In this document: in pieces, positions 36,801 to 48,500 of the stretch
Layout of the letters: every line of letters starts with the position of its first letter
Numbering within the stretch: the stretch's first letter is position 1
Origin: Ruegeria sp. THAF33
GTDB lineage: Bacteria > Pseudomonadota > Alphaproteobacteria > Rhodobacterales > Rhodobacteraceae
Assembly: GCF_009363615.1 (NCBI RefSeq)
Contig: NZ_CP045385.1
Coordinates: forward strand, 1-64,000
DNA length: 64,000 bases
Direction: 5' to 3'
The notes under the pieces: generated by a model
What the model saw: the letters and a program-made list of their open reading frames with translations, nothing else
Databases searched by the model: none
What the model was told of the DNA's origin: nothing
Translations under genes and position numbers: made by a program

Positions 36801-39595
36801 TTGACCAGATAGGCTTCGCTGTTGAAGCCTCGCATTATTGCGCTTCCAACCGTCGGAAAGCCCCCCTCATCCGTCTTTGACGCGCGCGGGATCAAACCCT
36901 GCGGTTTTCGCGAAAATTGCAACTGATCGAACACGCCATGCCGTGTGGCTTCTTCGAAACTCACCTGCGGCGGCAACAGAATGCGCCGGGCCGACCTTGG
37001 TTTTTCCCGGTTGAGCAATTCTTTCAAGGCTGGAACCTTTCGTTCGTCCCCAGTGAGATCGATCGACCTGACCAACATGTTGAGCGAGTGCTCCGGTCCC
37101 ATGGGCAGGTTCAGCTTTTGGGCGTCGCCCCGCAGCATCAAAACAGTCGGCACGTCCAGTCGCGACTGACGAAGAAAGCGAAAATATGGCTGTGCTTCAT
37201 TCTGGTTGGGCGGGTATGGCGTATCCAACTGATCGTCGGCCAGCGCATTGACAGGAACGGCCGCACCGCCGGAAAACACCTGCCGCATCTTGAAGCGATA
37301 GGCGCAGCCATAACGGAGGGGCGGCGGCAACAAATTATCGTCAAAATCATCAGAATCCGGAAGGCTGATCGTCCGTCCGAATCGTAAGCCGGCTTCAGAG
37401 ACGTATCCCGGTCGCGATGCGCTATCGGCCCCCATCGGATCACCGTTCCATTGTGCGATGGCCTCTTCCATCACCACGTCCACGGGCTGCTTGTTCTCGC
37501 CGTCCATCTCGTCTGTCGCGATCAACCGTGCCGGAACGGTCTGCATGGCACTGTCAAGGCTCACGCGCTGTTCACTTTTGAACCGGCCCGCAATCCTTGG
37601 CAGCTTCCGATTCACAAAACTCCGGGTATTCTGATCGCCAGAAGTCCCGTAATCGACGACGCGCCCTGTTAACGACCGCCATTCTGTCACGATATCAGAG
37701 TTGCCATCCCCTTTCTTGACCGGCACACCCACATCTAACCGTGCGCCGACAGTTAGATCAGCAGCGTCTAGGACCAATTGCTTTTGTGCCCCGCAAACGG
37801 CGAGATTTGATTTGATTGATGCACCGGCCAGCCTGGCAAGATCACTGCCGGCCGGAAAGTTCACCTCGGACTTAGCAATACTGGCTGCAAGATTGAGCGC
37901 GGATTGCTGGAGAACACCGCGGTCGAGCAGGGCGAGGCCGGATGTCTGAAGACTGGACGCCTCGCACAGGTCTTCCCAAAGACCGGCTTTCGCCCATTTC
38001 TCGTTGTCCTTGTCACCATCTTTGGTCTTTCTGTCTTCGGCGGGGACTGCCAGCATGTTTGCGCGCCTAAGTTGGCGGCGCTGACACTCAAGCTCAGTTG
38101 CTGTTCTGATATCGAGACTGGTGAGGTCATAACGCAACCGATCCGGTGTTTTAGGGTCAAGCGGTACCCCCATGCGAAAATGTCCGTCACGTTCTGGCGA
38201 CGCCTCCTCGCACTCCCATTCTGTCTCTGAGGCTGGGTAAAACCAACTTCTTGCGCGTTCCAGCTTTGCAAGGGTTAGTGGCAGCGCGCGAAAGCTGCGC
38301 TCCTCGCCTCCGCAGGAGGGATCGGGACAGGACACAAGGACGAAGCCGTCATTAACCGAGGGAGTTTTGCTTTCAATCTCATCAAGATCGATACGTACAT
38401 CGACAGCGAGGCCGAATAGCCGTGCAAGTGCAGGTGTCGACTGCAAAGTGAAGAACGCGCGCTCCGCGGCGGCAAGGACCGGGTTTGCCTCTTCGTGAAC
38501 CCGTTTTGGCGCTTCTCCTGGGGCCGTATCAGCATATTCCGACCAACTGGCGTATGCCGCGATTTCCTCCGCCCTCTCGAACGTGCTCTCGGCGTCATCG
38601 CCGGCGACAAACGCTTTCGGCACCTCGACCTCCGACGGACGTGCGGAGCGGACGCATTTCTGACCTTCTGCTGCGTCGGCGGCAGACGTTAGTGTTTTGG
38701 TCACAGATTCGGACGCGCCGACGACTTTTTCCCGCAAGGCCTTATGTCTCGCGATGGCTGCCTCCCGGCGCTTGGTTTTGACGATGTTTTCAGGAACAAT
38801 CTCGTCTGTGGGCGGCACGTGCGTTTCAGTGAGCGTTTCGGCGAGACACTTCAAACGGGCTAGTTCCGCAGCGCAACGCACGTCCCCACCTTGCTCCGCT
38901 TCCGCATAGGAGATCAGAAGCTCCTCGACCCTTTGGAATTCGATGGAAACCGAAAGGTCCGAATGTGGCACGGCAGCCATCGCTTGCACGGCACGTTCTG
39001 CGTTGGGCTCAATCTTGAGTTTGAGTTGCCCGTCGTTCCCGTAGAGACGTTCGTCCCTTTTGGTCTGTTCTTCAGCGTTCAACGGCGCGGCAGTTGCTAT
39101 CGTTTGGTCCAGCGCAGTCGGATTCGCCGCAGAACTGCCCAAGGAAGCGTCGATCTGTTTGGCAAGTGCGAGCCATTCGGTTTCATCCCCCTCGAACAAA
39201 TTTCGAAGCCAGATCCGGCGCAGCTCTTCCAACTCCGTCGCGCTGAATGTGCTGTCAGCGCGCCAGGCGTCTGCTTGTACCTGACAAGGTGTGCCACACT
39301 TACTGATATCGATTGGCACATTCCCGGCATCGATCCCGAATATGGTCAGTGGAATCTTGAAATCGCTTCCCGCAAGCTTCTCAAATACATTCTTTGGCCA
39401 GCTTTGGAGCGTGTAACCCGTGGGAACATCCCCGTTTTCTCCGGACAGTTCGGGTGTCAGAAGCACCGTGGCGCGAAGGAACCGTCTGCCTCGGGAACGA
39501 ACAATTCCGTTGGGGACAACCCGCGCGTAGGGGCGCGCGTAGATCGGGGTGGTGTTGACTTCTTTCACAATGTTGGTTGCAAAATCACGCGCCAT
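33896..39595 (-). CDS. Giant protein of unknown family (1899 aa)
   Basis: A 1899-aa protein without an evident signal peptide. It begins MARDFATNIVKEVNTTPIYA with beta-rich segments, then a Glu/Ala-rich helical part (about residues 170-320). A CPDPSCGGEE segment could bind zinc, and long mixed alpha-beta stretches follow. No known motif or repeat is evident. The start codon shares its A with the stop of the 3311-aa gene, and the 3' end overlaps the next small exported protein gene by 4 bp, so the three are made together. Base use resembles the 3311-aa gene. Function unknown; a structural partner of the 3311-aa protein is a guess. Confidence 0.9.
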   Translation of the reverse strand: MARDFATNIVKEVNTTPIYARPYARVVPNGIVRSRGRRFLRATVLLTPELSGENGDVPTGYTLQSWPKNVFEKLAGSDFKIPLTIFGIDAGNVPIDISKCGTPCQVQADAWRADSTFSATELEELRRIWLRNLFEGDETEWLALAKQIDASLGSSAANPTALDQTIATAAPLNAEEQTKRDERLYGNDGQLKLKIEPNAERAVQAMAAVPHSDLSVSIEFQRVEELLISYAEAEQGGDVRCAAELARLKCLAETLTETHVPPTDEIVPENIVKTKRREAAIARHKALREKVVGASESVTKTLTSAADAAEGQKCVRSARPSEVEVPKAFVAGDDAESTFERAEEIAAYASWSEYADTAPGEAPKRVHEEANPVLAAAERAFFTLQSTPALARLFGLAVDVRIDLDEIESKTPSVNDGFVLVSCPDPSCGGEERSFRALPLTLAKLERARSWFYPASETEWECEEASPERDGHFRMGVPLDPKTPDRLRYDLTSLDIRTATELECQRRQLRRANMLAVPAEDRKTKDGDKDNEKWAKAGLWEDLCEASSLQTSGLALLDRGVLQQSALNLAASIAKSEVNFPAGSDLARLAGASIKSNLAVCGAQKQLVLDAADLTVGARLDVGVPVKKGDGNSDIVTEWRSLTGRVVDYGTSGDQNTRSFVNRKLPRIAGRFKSEQRVSLDSAMQTVPARLIATDEMDGENKQPVDVVMEEAIAQWNGDPMGADSASRPGYVSEAGLRFGRTISLPDSDDFDDNLLPPPLRYGCAYRFKMRQVFSGGAAVPVNALADDQLDTPYPPNQNEAQPYFRFLRQSRLDVPTVLMLRGDAQKLNLPMGPEHSLNMLVRSIDLTGDERKVPALKELLNREKPRSARRILLPPQVSFEEATRHGVFDQLQFSRKPQGLIPRASKTDEGGFPTVGSAIMRGFNSEAYLVNRRYPYDPNDADSDGAGDAVLDVTGVEANGRYYPDPMASQLVFALRHPAEGTYVGDPVPVEVETKAGYPRMLPVVVDLLRATTPATGEAHIRLFLAGQKIRVETGGVDRLLSRIVVSLPPGEDYELDCWAVPSAEDLCRNFSLIQSLAIYADRIVGDKTQDECLREARETLGTACNAETIVEALASLACGGSTADPDTSFFGPGGEITPPKVALQALAQKLHQMMLRRPLPELASVRSIRVTHAINRPIRTPIIPSVPAGGDGPRFEEKVAEIDTAQMRVLRPENSRLETDGKLIGKDAIDHLATEFALDGQISFRLDQVDGFELIGQAILPGASAFDDPKRGRSVPKKRDGDWPNFELDDGRVFYRTGKDIFGFAINDMGVTKHDEVTFPLLRVENLSREIEKTAGGDATLPLRPFFLADQQTTDEWRVVRKHVFPDEKARKLLIKPRVFGRTAAFLDTANYVRGGAFRTSETLPQAVTYKDGDWTEVILPATKRPAKCDAPAPEPVFAWHGRIEERGKNKGLLQSRRIVTRIRLSREWFSSGEDEQLGIVLWPPNLDETNLAPFCDDSVPIPDPTTGELGPKAVLPHFIDDDLGPGGRFVSRMGLDPIAGQDDEQLMQGLACEVPLEKFGVEFRAGQVRRANRPGLFIGPDAFHRDLEREDGDPRKATYVANALMPTVEQARDVGALVPGKSLTVGLMCYRPLFDPETEEWYVDVDLDIGVLSEAMVRFGLVRYQPNTKEDLRVSEPVTQWAHVMASRHLIVTQNDSGGLTLSLFGAAALSRKSAFDPSEDQGEEIRDAYRSVLDAKKEGAADALFAHERLHDRPRLHYEVFRERQGPGGILLRTPVRLDQSDTDPLGRPNAGYLVPNDSPAGWISLWTRDMSLLETPVPGETFVLYVEERPWFRPASYPIEPAPTGVALSPDTDIFRPAGPRYAARLDLGRLLGGVSKDVNCETVADEYPDGRKR

Positions 39596-42500
39596 CAGAA
39601 CAAATCCTCACACACCATCGTCATGTCGTAATATTTGCGGTGATCCCGCCAGTTGCCGTTGGGCGGATCGACCTTCACCCTGATGACCGGGTCCCGAACT
39701 GTGACAACTTCGACGAACTCATTTTCGCTTTGGAGCGAAGCAAGCTGCACACCATCATGAAGAGCGCGCCGTAGGGTCCGAAGCGATGGGTGCAGACTTG
39801 CCTGCTGCGTCGGTTGGAACCCCTTTCCTTCCTTTTTCCAGACCTGAACAGAAAACTCGAAGTCCTTGATCCCCATCGAGAATGAGAAGGTGAACACCGC
39901 CTCACCCGACATGTCCCCGTTAACCATGCCAAGCCGGACATATAGGGAAGATGAAAAGCTGAATATCCAAATATTCGCACTTCCGCCTGCAAAGAAAGTG
40001 CCTGATATTTCAGTGACCTTTCCAACATCCGGCAAAGATGTCTGGCGGACATAGATGCCTGCCATGATGCGTCCCTGACCGGTGAGCGGACCGAAGGCAA
40101 AGGCCCCGGCGCCACCGAATTCAAACGACGCCTCGAAGCCAACGATGCCTTTTGTATTTGCCTCGATTGCGAAGAACCCGGAGCCACCATACGGCGCGAT
40201 CGACACAGTGAAAGGTGAGCGCCTGCGAGAGAGCGAGGCCCCAAACCGCGCGTCCGCCCCATCGAAAGGCAGCCGGGCGCTGGCGGTGATCGCAACATTA
40301 AAGAACGACGCCGTGCCGATAGATATCGTCGTCGACGGCAGAGCGTATCCTGCCTTCAAACCCAAAGGTGAGATTGTCGGCTCGATGAAGAAGCCGCTGT
40401 CGCTTGAGAGCGTGAAGTAAGAGGCAAGCTGCTGAACGAATTCAAGCTCCTCGCCGATCTCAAAATCCACGAAGTCAACTTTGAATACTGGGTCCCGCCC
40501 ATCCTCCGTGATAAACCTCGCGCCCGCGAATATCAGTTTTACGGCTTTGAAGTCGCCCACGAGATTGATGTCGAATGGACCAAGCGATCCTTCCGCCTTT
40601 GCCGAAACAGACGGCGGGGCGAATTGGGGGCCGCCGTTGCCGATGCCGTCCGATACACCTGAGATCGTGTTGGAGAAGTCGATGACAATGGTGGCATCAA
40701 CCCGGAACTTGGACTTGTTTCGTGGTTCGAAGATGCCCGCCGTGGCCTTTTTCATATTCTCGGACAACTCGGTGCCAAAGCCGTAACTCATCTCGATTTT
40801 CGATGGCACGAGTTCCAGAATGTGTTCCTCGATCTGGTCACGGACGACGTCGAGCGCAATCTCGTCCAGAAGCTGACCCTTCAGAAGCTGGCCGAGGACT
40901 TCGGCAAGCCCAGTGAAGATCGCAACTGGCGCGGCCTCCCCGTCAACCCAGCCTTGAATGAACGCGCGAAGGAACTCTCGATTAGCGGGATCAGAGATGG
41001 GTTTGGCAGTGGGTTCGAAAGCCGTCGCCAGTCCGTTGGTTGCCCAGGTCAGCCTGTCAGTCGAAGTACCGCCGACCACGACTTGCGGTTGCAGTTTGTT
41101 GCTCAGATCCTGAAGAAGGCCATGTTCGTCCTTGATCGCGTCGAGAATGATTTGGCGGAGCGCCACGAGTCCAACGTAGACTTCGTGGACAAGGCCACGC
41201 GGTTGCTCTTCGGCACCCGGATCCGTACCAAGAACACTGCCGAGGTTCGGCATGTCTGCGGCTGGCGTGAGGCGTTCCGGCAAGGGGTCGGACGGGTCCA
41301 ACCCAAGTGAATTTGCCGTAATTGAGTTTGGCAAAACGCCACCAATCGAAGCCCGGGCAAAATCATCGGCACGCGCGTAAATCTCGCCCACCGCATAGCC
41401 GAGGATATCTTCGCCGATACTGGCAAGTGATTTCACGGCGGCTTCGATTCCCTCTTCTTCGAGCCTGATGAACTCGTCGGCTTGATCGTTGATCCATTGT
41501 GTCGCGGCGTCGACGACCTCCTCGCGCGCGGCGGCGGGCAATGCGGTCCGCTCAGCCGGTTGAGCGAGATTGGTCGCAATGTCTTCAAATATCTTCTGCA
41601 GCTCATTGACCGCCTCGAAGCCGGTCTTGCCGTTGGGATATTTGTCTAGTTCCATCGAAAGGGCTTCCAGCGCCTCTCTGCTATCCTCGGCATCGCCTTT
41701 CAGTTTGGTGAGGTCGATCTTGTCGATTGTCTCGGCCAGCAATTGGCGCTTGATAACAGCCTCTTGTCCGTTATCGTTTGGCGGTGGCCGGAGTGCCTCG
41801 ATCTCAGCAATGGCCCCGTTCAAGGCTGTCTCGACTTCGGCGGCAGTCTTCGCCAACTGAGCGACAATCGGCTTAATAAGCCCGACGAGCCTTGTGGCGG
41901 CGTCCCCGGCAATCTCCTCGAACGCCTCCGACAGGTCCTTGAACTCGTTGACGATTGTCTCCACGCGATTGCCGCCATCATCCTTGTCAAGCTGGATCAG
42001 GACGTTGAGACCTTGGACAATTCCGGCAAGTGCCAGAACCTTGTCGATATGGTCTTCCTTCAAGACATTCCCGATGGCATCGACAATCGACTTGAAGTGC
42101 ACCACGAGCGATTTGAGGAGTTCCTGCCGCCCTTTCATGAAGCTGTCGATTTGCCGGGTCGCCGGTGCAAGCTTGTTCTCTTTCAGAAGCACGCCGATCT
42201 TACAGAAATCGCCAAGCTGCCCAAGAGCCTGCTGCACACTTGCGTCCAAAGCGTGGACCGCAAGCGCATCATTATGGAGATCGCAAAACGCCTCTCCCGC
42301 CGCATCGCGTATCTTTGTGAGTTCCCTCTTCAGGACGTTTGCAAAATCGATGAAGCCGTTCACACAGTCCGCAACTTCTTGCTTGCCACTTGGAACGAAG
42401 TTCTCGGCCTTGTCGTTCACCTTCTCGGCGATGTCGGTAATGTCGACGTCTTCCAGTTTCTCCAATATCTCGGCAATCTTGCCGTGCGCCTCGTGGATCG

Positions 42501-45500
42501 TCTTGCAAAGGTCGGGATCACCGCCTGCTGGCGGCATGATTGAGATTTGTCCGCTCTCGTAGACGCAGAGATTATCCACTTCGGGGTCGAGGGTCAGTTC
42601 TTCGATCCGGCAGTATGCGAGCTTCGTGAGGTCGAGAGATTTGCCGATTTTGTCGAGGAGCGTCGTCCACCCGGTGAATGTACAATACTCCTCCACATTG
42701 AAATCCAGACGGCCGGTAAAGACTTCAATAAAGGCTATCAATCGTTTGGCCACAACATCGAGCCGCTCGGGTTCATCCTCTATGGTCTTCTTAAGCGCCT
42801 GCGCCGTGGTGTATGCGTTCTTCAAGCGCTCAAACTCGGTGCGCCACATTTCGGTCATGGCAGGCGGCAGATCAGCGGCGATGAACAGGCGCGCGAGGAA
42901 GGACCGGCCTTGATCCTGCAAACCGTACATCGCCTTCAGCGAGGCCAACTGACGAGCAAGGTCATCCGGCAACGTGCCGGCGAATTCCGCCTTCGCGACT
43001 ACGATGGCTGCGTCGATCCGCCGTTTGAGCGCTTCACCTAGTTTCTTGGCGAGTATGGCGAACTCTTCCTTGAAGACGTCTTCAATCTTCTTCGGTGTCG
43101 GTGGTGCAGCGGGGGGCAAGAGCTTTACAAGCACATTCTCTACGAACTCGCGGACGGCGTCTTCGACGGTTCGTTTGCGCAGCATTAATGCTTGGCGAAT
43201 ACGCTGCAAAATAGCGTCGTCGACGCCGGAAATGCTGTCTGGGAACGGGATGGCAAACCAGGGGTACGGGTCGTTGGTGCCACCTGGACCGACGATCAGC
43301 TGGGCGAGTTCTTGCGGCAGGTTGGACGGATCGAAGGGCCCCAGAATCTCCGCGACGCCATCCGAGATGACTTTGGAGATATCAAGGTTCGCGCCACTGA
43401 TCAGGTCGACACGGCTGATCAGTGTATCCGCGAATTTCTGAACCGGGTTAGCAGCTGTAACCCTTATCGCATTCAGGAAACGCTGGCCCGCCTCGTAGAC
43501 CTCCGAACAGGCAAAGGTGAACTCCAGCGGGTCCTCGGTCCCAATAGCCTTGTTGATTGCGGCGCGGAGTGATTGAAGCCCGCGCCAAAGCTCGGGAAAC
43601 ACCTCTTGAAGCGTCACTGAGGGAATGAGCGTTCCGCTTGCGGATTGCAATTGAGAAAGTCCTGTATCGAGACCGGCCCAATGTTCCTGAACCGTGTCAA
43701 GCGCACCTTTCAAGGGGCGCAGCACCTTGTCTTTTACGAATTCCTGCGCGTTCTGAGCCGCTTCTTCTGCATCTGCGGCCGCGCCGGCCACCTGCCCTGC
43801 CCCGTACTGGATCATTTCCGCAAGCTCTGGTGCGCCGGTCGCCGGATCTTCGAGAAACTCCTCTGTGATGAATTTGAAGAGGTCCTTGATACTGACGAGA
43901 CCCAGAATTTTCGCGTCGCTCGAAAACAGGTTCTCGTAAAGCTCCCGAGCCTTTCGGAGTGCTTCCGTAACATCGTCTTCAGGGTTTTGGTTAGCCTCCG
44001 GTACTGCCGGTACTGCTGCAACCGGTTTGGCCGCGATCTCGGCTTTCGGTGGGACGTTGTATTCCGCAGCAAGGCTTGGGCGTTGGACAGACACGTTGTC
44101 GGCGCCGGGCGTCGGGGTTGGGATTACCACCCAGTCATTTTCATCACCGTCAAAGTTTGTGACTGCCCCTTTCGACCTCGAGAGTGCCACGATATGCCCG
44201 TCCGGGCGGAACACAGCACCCGAGTTATCTCCTTTATCCCCCATGCTCTGCGCCTGCGGTGTCAGAACACGCAAGAAAAGCTGCATGCCATTGCCTATCT
44301 CTTTGGCCGCCTCGGCAATGGCCACCAGGGCTTCGCTACTTTCTGCCCCTTCTTCTCCCTGGCGATACAGTGGCAAGCCGTTCTTGATGTAGCGGCCATC
44401 AAAGCTCGCGATGACCGGCGTGTCGGGTACGCGTCCCGTCAGGCGTTCGTTCTGGCGCAAACGGATGTGGCATGTATCAACCGCCGGATAGAATGGAGGC
44501 TGGTCCACACCCTGCAAAACCGGTGTGAACCGGAAACTGGTGTTTCGGAACTCCACGTTCCTGATATCTGCGTCGGCTCCGGCGCCTCTGCGCTCACGCG
44601 GTACCGACCGCTCTCTGCCTTCGGCCATTAACGTCCAGGTACTTGTCTCGATACTTGCCGAGCCACTCTCAAGCTCTGGCGCATACCGCATTTTCGCGCC
44701 GCCAAATCGCAAGGTGCGCATGTGCTTGATTGGGTCGATCGCAGCCGACCGCGTTGCGCCATCACTGGTGTCCGGTGTTTCAATCTCATTGTACCGTTGC
44801 ACCAGAATTTCCAGCGCGGCTTCGTCATTTGCGGCTGTATTGTCGACGAAGATCAGCGGCAGGTCGGTAAACTGTCCGCCGATATTCATTTCAAACCGCA
44901 CCTCTGTTCCCGGAAGCGCTGTCAAGCTGGGCCAGAAGGCAAGTCCGGGCCGACGTCCGATATCAACACGCCCACCGCCTTCATACGGGTCGGCAATATC
45001 AGGTGTGACGGTGGTCAGAAGCGTGACTTGATCGGCAGGGAAGGCTCTTCCATCATTCGCCTGCCCCACCGCTGGGTAGACCTTTTCCGGCTTCGTGCAC
45101 CGCACGAACATACGCTGCCGAAGATAGGCGCGAATTTGTTCCGGTTGTAGCCGATCTCGATAGAAGGTCCGCTCGGTTACCTTGACCAGAGCAGCTCTGT
45201 GACCAAGCGGGAACAAAAATCCTTTGTAGACCACTTCAGTCGAGACATCCCTCCCCAGAACGGTCCACTGTGTCCACTTTTCCACCGTGAGGGCATCGAA
45301 CAGTGCGCCACCGTCCAACCGTCTCGCAGAGGCCGGCGGAACGAAAGAGGTGTCGGCGCGCACGGATCCGCCAAGGCTTGTCAGCGCCAGTTCGGTGACA
45401 TTGAGCGTGGGCGGGATGTAAATCGCGGAACCTGGCAAAAGGTCGCCCAGGACGTGGCGAGGGTCCGGTTCGCTTTGACCAGAATTCGCAACAAGCTCAC

Positions 45501-48500
45501 CCGTCGACTTTCGTCGTCCGGTTACAGGGAGACCGAAGGCCGAGCTCAAAACGACGAGTTGGTGCCGGTCATTCGCGGACAGTGCCGCACGGAAAGCGCG
45601 TGCACGTTTGAGGATCCGCTTCTCATGATCAACCGTCAGCCCGAGGCGGACGCACATGCGTCGGACGATGTCGGGCAACACCGCAGGCTTTTCGTCCGCC
45701 GCGGCTGCAAGAACAGCGGCGCAATAGGTTTCGTCGCTGGCGTAATCACCAGGTTCTATCTTTGTCGTTTTTTTGGGGTCGATTTCGAGTTCTTTGAACT
45801 CGTCTGGATTGATAGCTCGTGCACGCTCCATCAAATGTCTCGGGCCTATGCCTTCGGCATGGGTTTCCGCGCGCGTCAACATCCAGGGGGCAATATTGCC
45901 GGCTGGAGGCGGGCCATACCCCGGCAATCGCGCGTAAGAAACATCGAGGTTTCTGCCGGCATCGTCGGCGGCCCCGGTCCATAAGAAACTCGCTCGAAAA
46001 TCCGGAGATGCCACAGCTCGGATGCCAGGATCAATACCGCCCGTGAAAAGGCGTGCGCTGAACAACGGACGTAAATCACAATTCGGATCAACGCGTGAAA
46101 TTTTGTCCGCTGATACAGGTATGTCAGAATAGACCGAGTTGAAAACACTCTTCCGGGATAGAAAAACTGCGCGATCAGATGGCGACAGGATCAATCGGGC
46201 GGGAAGTTCAATGCTCGTCTCAAGCGCCTGAGGTGAGCGCATGACACCGCGGACATCTTCAAGCCGGTCAAGCGAATTGACGTTTACTCGGAACCCGAGC
46301 GCGTCCAGTTTCGCCCCAGCGGACAGGTCCTCCGTTCGATCACTTCGCGGATCAAGGCGACCACCGGTTCCGGGCTTCCAAACGGTTGCCGCACGGCGGG
46401 TCACTGCAAGCTCCATGGACGCCCAGTTCGTCAGTGCAGACAGGGAGAAATCCATCCGCGACTTGCCGAGTTGATTCTCCTCATCGACAGGCTGGTCGAG
46501 GCGAGAATGCGTCACACGCTCAACGGCGACGCTGTCACGACAGGTGATCTTGAACGCCAGTCGCGACGGTTCGGAGACACGCGCTTCGGCAAGACCGCCC
46601 GGAGACACTGAACCGGCCAAACGGGCGGCAATGCGCCCTATTAGCGTGGCATCGGCATTCAAAAGATGCCCGGAAATATCCTTGGCCCATGCGCGACTTG
46701 GAACGGCGCTTGGCGTGGGCTTTACGCTCAGGTCGACAAAACTGAAATCGAGCGCGAACTCAATGTTTTGCGTTTCCAGTGGCAGTGTGGCGGTTTGCTC
46801 AAGCTCCTTGATTGCCTCCTCACGCCACAACTCGCGAACCAGCGCGTAACGCGGCACGGCAGATGCAATCTGCCGTTCCAGCGCCATGGCCGCGTCAAAA
46901 TCGGTGCTGAACGCTTGGGTTTCACGGGTCTTTTGGAATGACAAAATGCGATTGGCCGCGACACGCGCTTCGTGCAACAGTTTCTGGAGCGCGGCATTTA
47001 CATCAGCGTTCTTGATCGTCCTCGCCACTTCGCGCGCGATGGCAGAGGCCTGCGGGTCCATCGCGAGATCGCCGATGTAGGTCAGTTGATCCTCCGGCAT
47101 TTGGCGCTTTGTCAGGACAGTCTTGAACCCGAGATCGACGGTTGCCCCGTCGTTGAAAGCCTGGGCGGTTGTGCGAAAACGATCGGCAAAAACCTCCATT
47201 TCGCCATGCTTGTCTTTCGCAATCTTGCGTTTGAGCACCTCCTTTCGGAAGCTGATGCGTTTGTCGATACGAAGACGCGACAGTGCCAGCAAAACGTCGT
47301 CTGTGACGAACGGATCGATTTCCTTGCAGCCGTCAAGACTTGAGCAAGCGGGCGTGTATACGGACCAATCCCAAGCGTCCCCGTCCGGGACAAGCTGGAG
47401 AAGCTCTGCCTCCTTTTCTGCTTCACTGACAGGGTCTTCGCGAGCGACGTCCGGGGGATCTGGATCCTTTGGATGGAAGAAGGCCTGCTCCAGCAGGTGT
47501 TGAGGCGGAAACTCGACAACCAACGTCGGACGATTGTCGAGAATGTCGGGGGATCTCGCATTCTCTCCCGGTCGTGCAATCACCATGCACTCGTTGGTGA
47601 GCCCCACGATCTCATGCGCGTCTGCGACGAACTCCAGCGCAAGCCCCGCAAACCGAAAGTTCAGGTTCAAGAGGTCCCAGGCCCGGGCGGCCTTCAGCTT
47701 CGCCAGGCTCAAATCGATCCGGCACCACGCGCCGTCGGCCGTCGCGCCCCGGTCGAGAACGTAGTAGCTGCCACTAATCGGCTCGGAAAACCCGCTGCGG
47801 TGGTACAGAAGTTGGAAAGCAGCATGTTCAAATGTCAGTCGACTGTACTGCGCGTCCTTGAGCGCAAAACCGGCTTCTATCAGTTCCAGCGCAATCTCAG
47901 CCCATTCCAGAGTGACGCTGGAAGTTGTGCCCGACCCAGTCGCAAACATTGAATATCGCACCGGCAGGCCTGCGCGATCCCGGAAAATTGATCCGTAAGC
48001 GGGACCCTCGGAGGGAGCGTCACTCGCGGGTGGAGTGTCAACGATCAGCGAACCGAGCGGCGTTTCAAGTCTACGGGCTCTGCGCGCACTATGCGTGGCA
48101 CCGAACGTAATATCATTGCGGAACAGGAAGGGATCACGGGTCGGACGGTCGCTGCTCCGAAGTCGAGAGATCCGTCGCAACGCGCCGGACAGGCCAGGCA
48201 GCGGACCCACGGCGTCGACTCCTACCGACAGATCGGTCGTCCAGTCCCCCAAGACATAAAGCGTGGCTTCGCGCGGCATTCTGGATTGAACGGTTTCGCC
48301 ATCGCGTTCGTCTGCTCGCAAAACAATCTCGTCGTATGGTTGGCTGGCGTCGCGTGACTTCGGGTCTATTTGATTCTTTGGATCGATTTGGTACGTAAGT
48401 CCGATCTTTGGCAAAGCACCGGAACCAAAGGTGAGCTTGCGTGTCTCGCCCACCTTTCGCTCCGGCTCTGAGAAATTTCCAAGCGCCACGACCGCGCCGC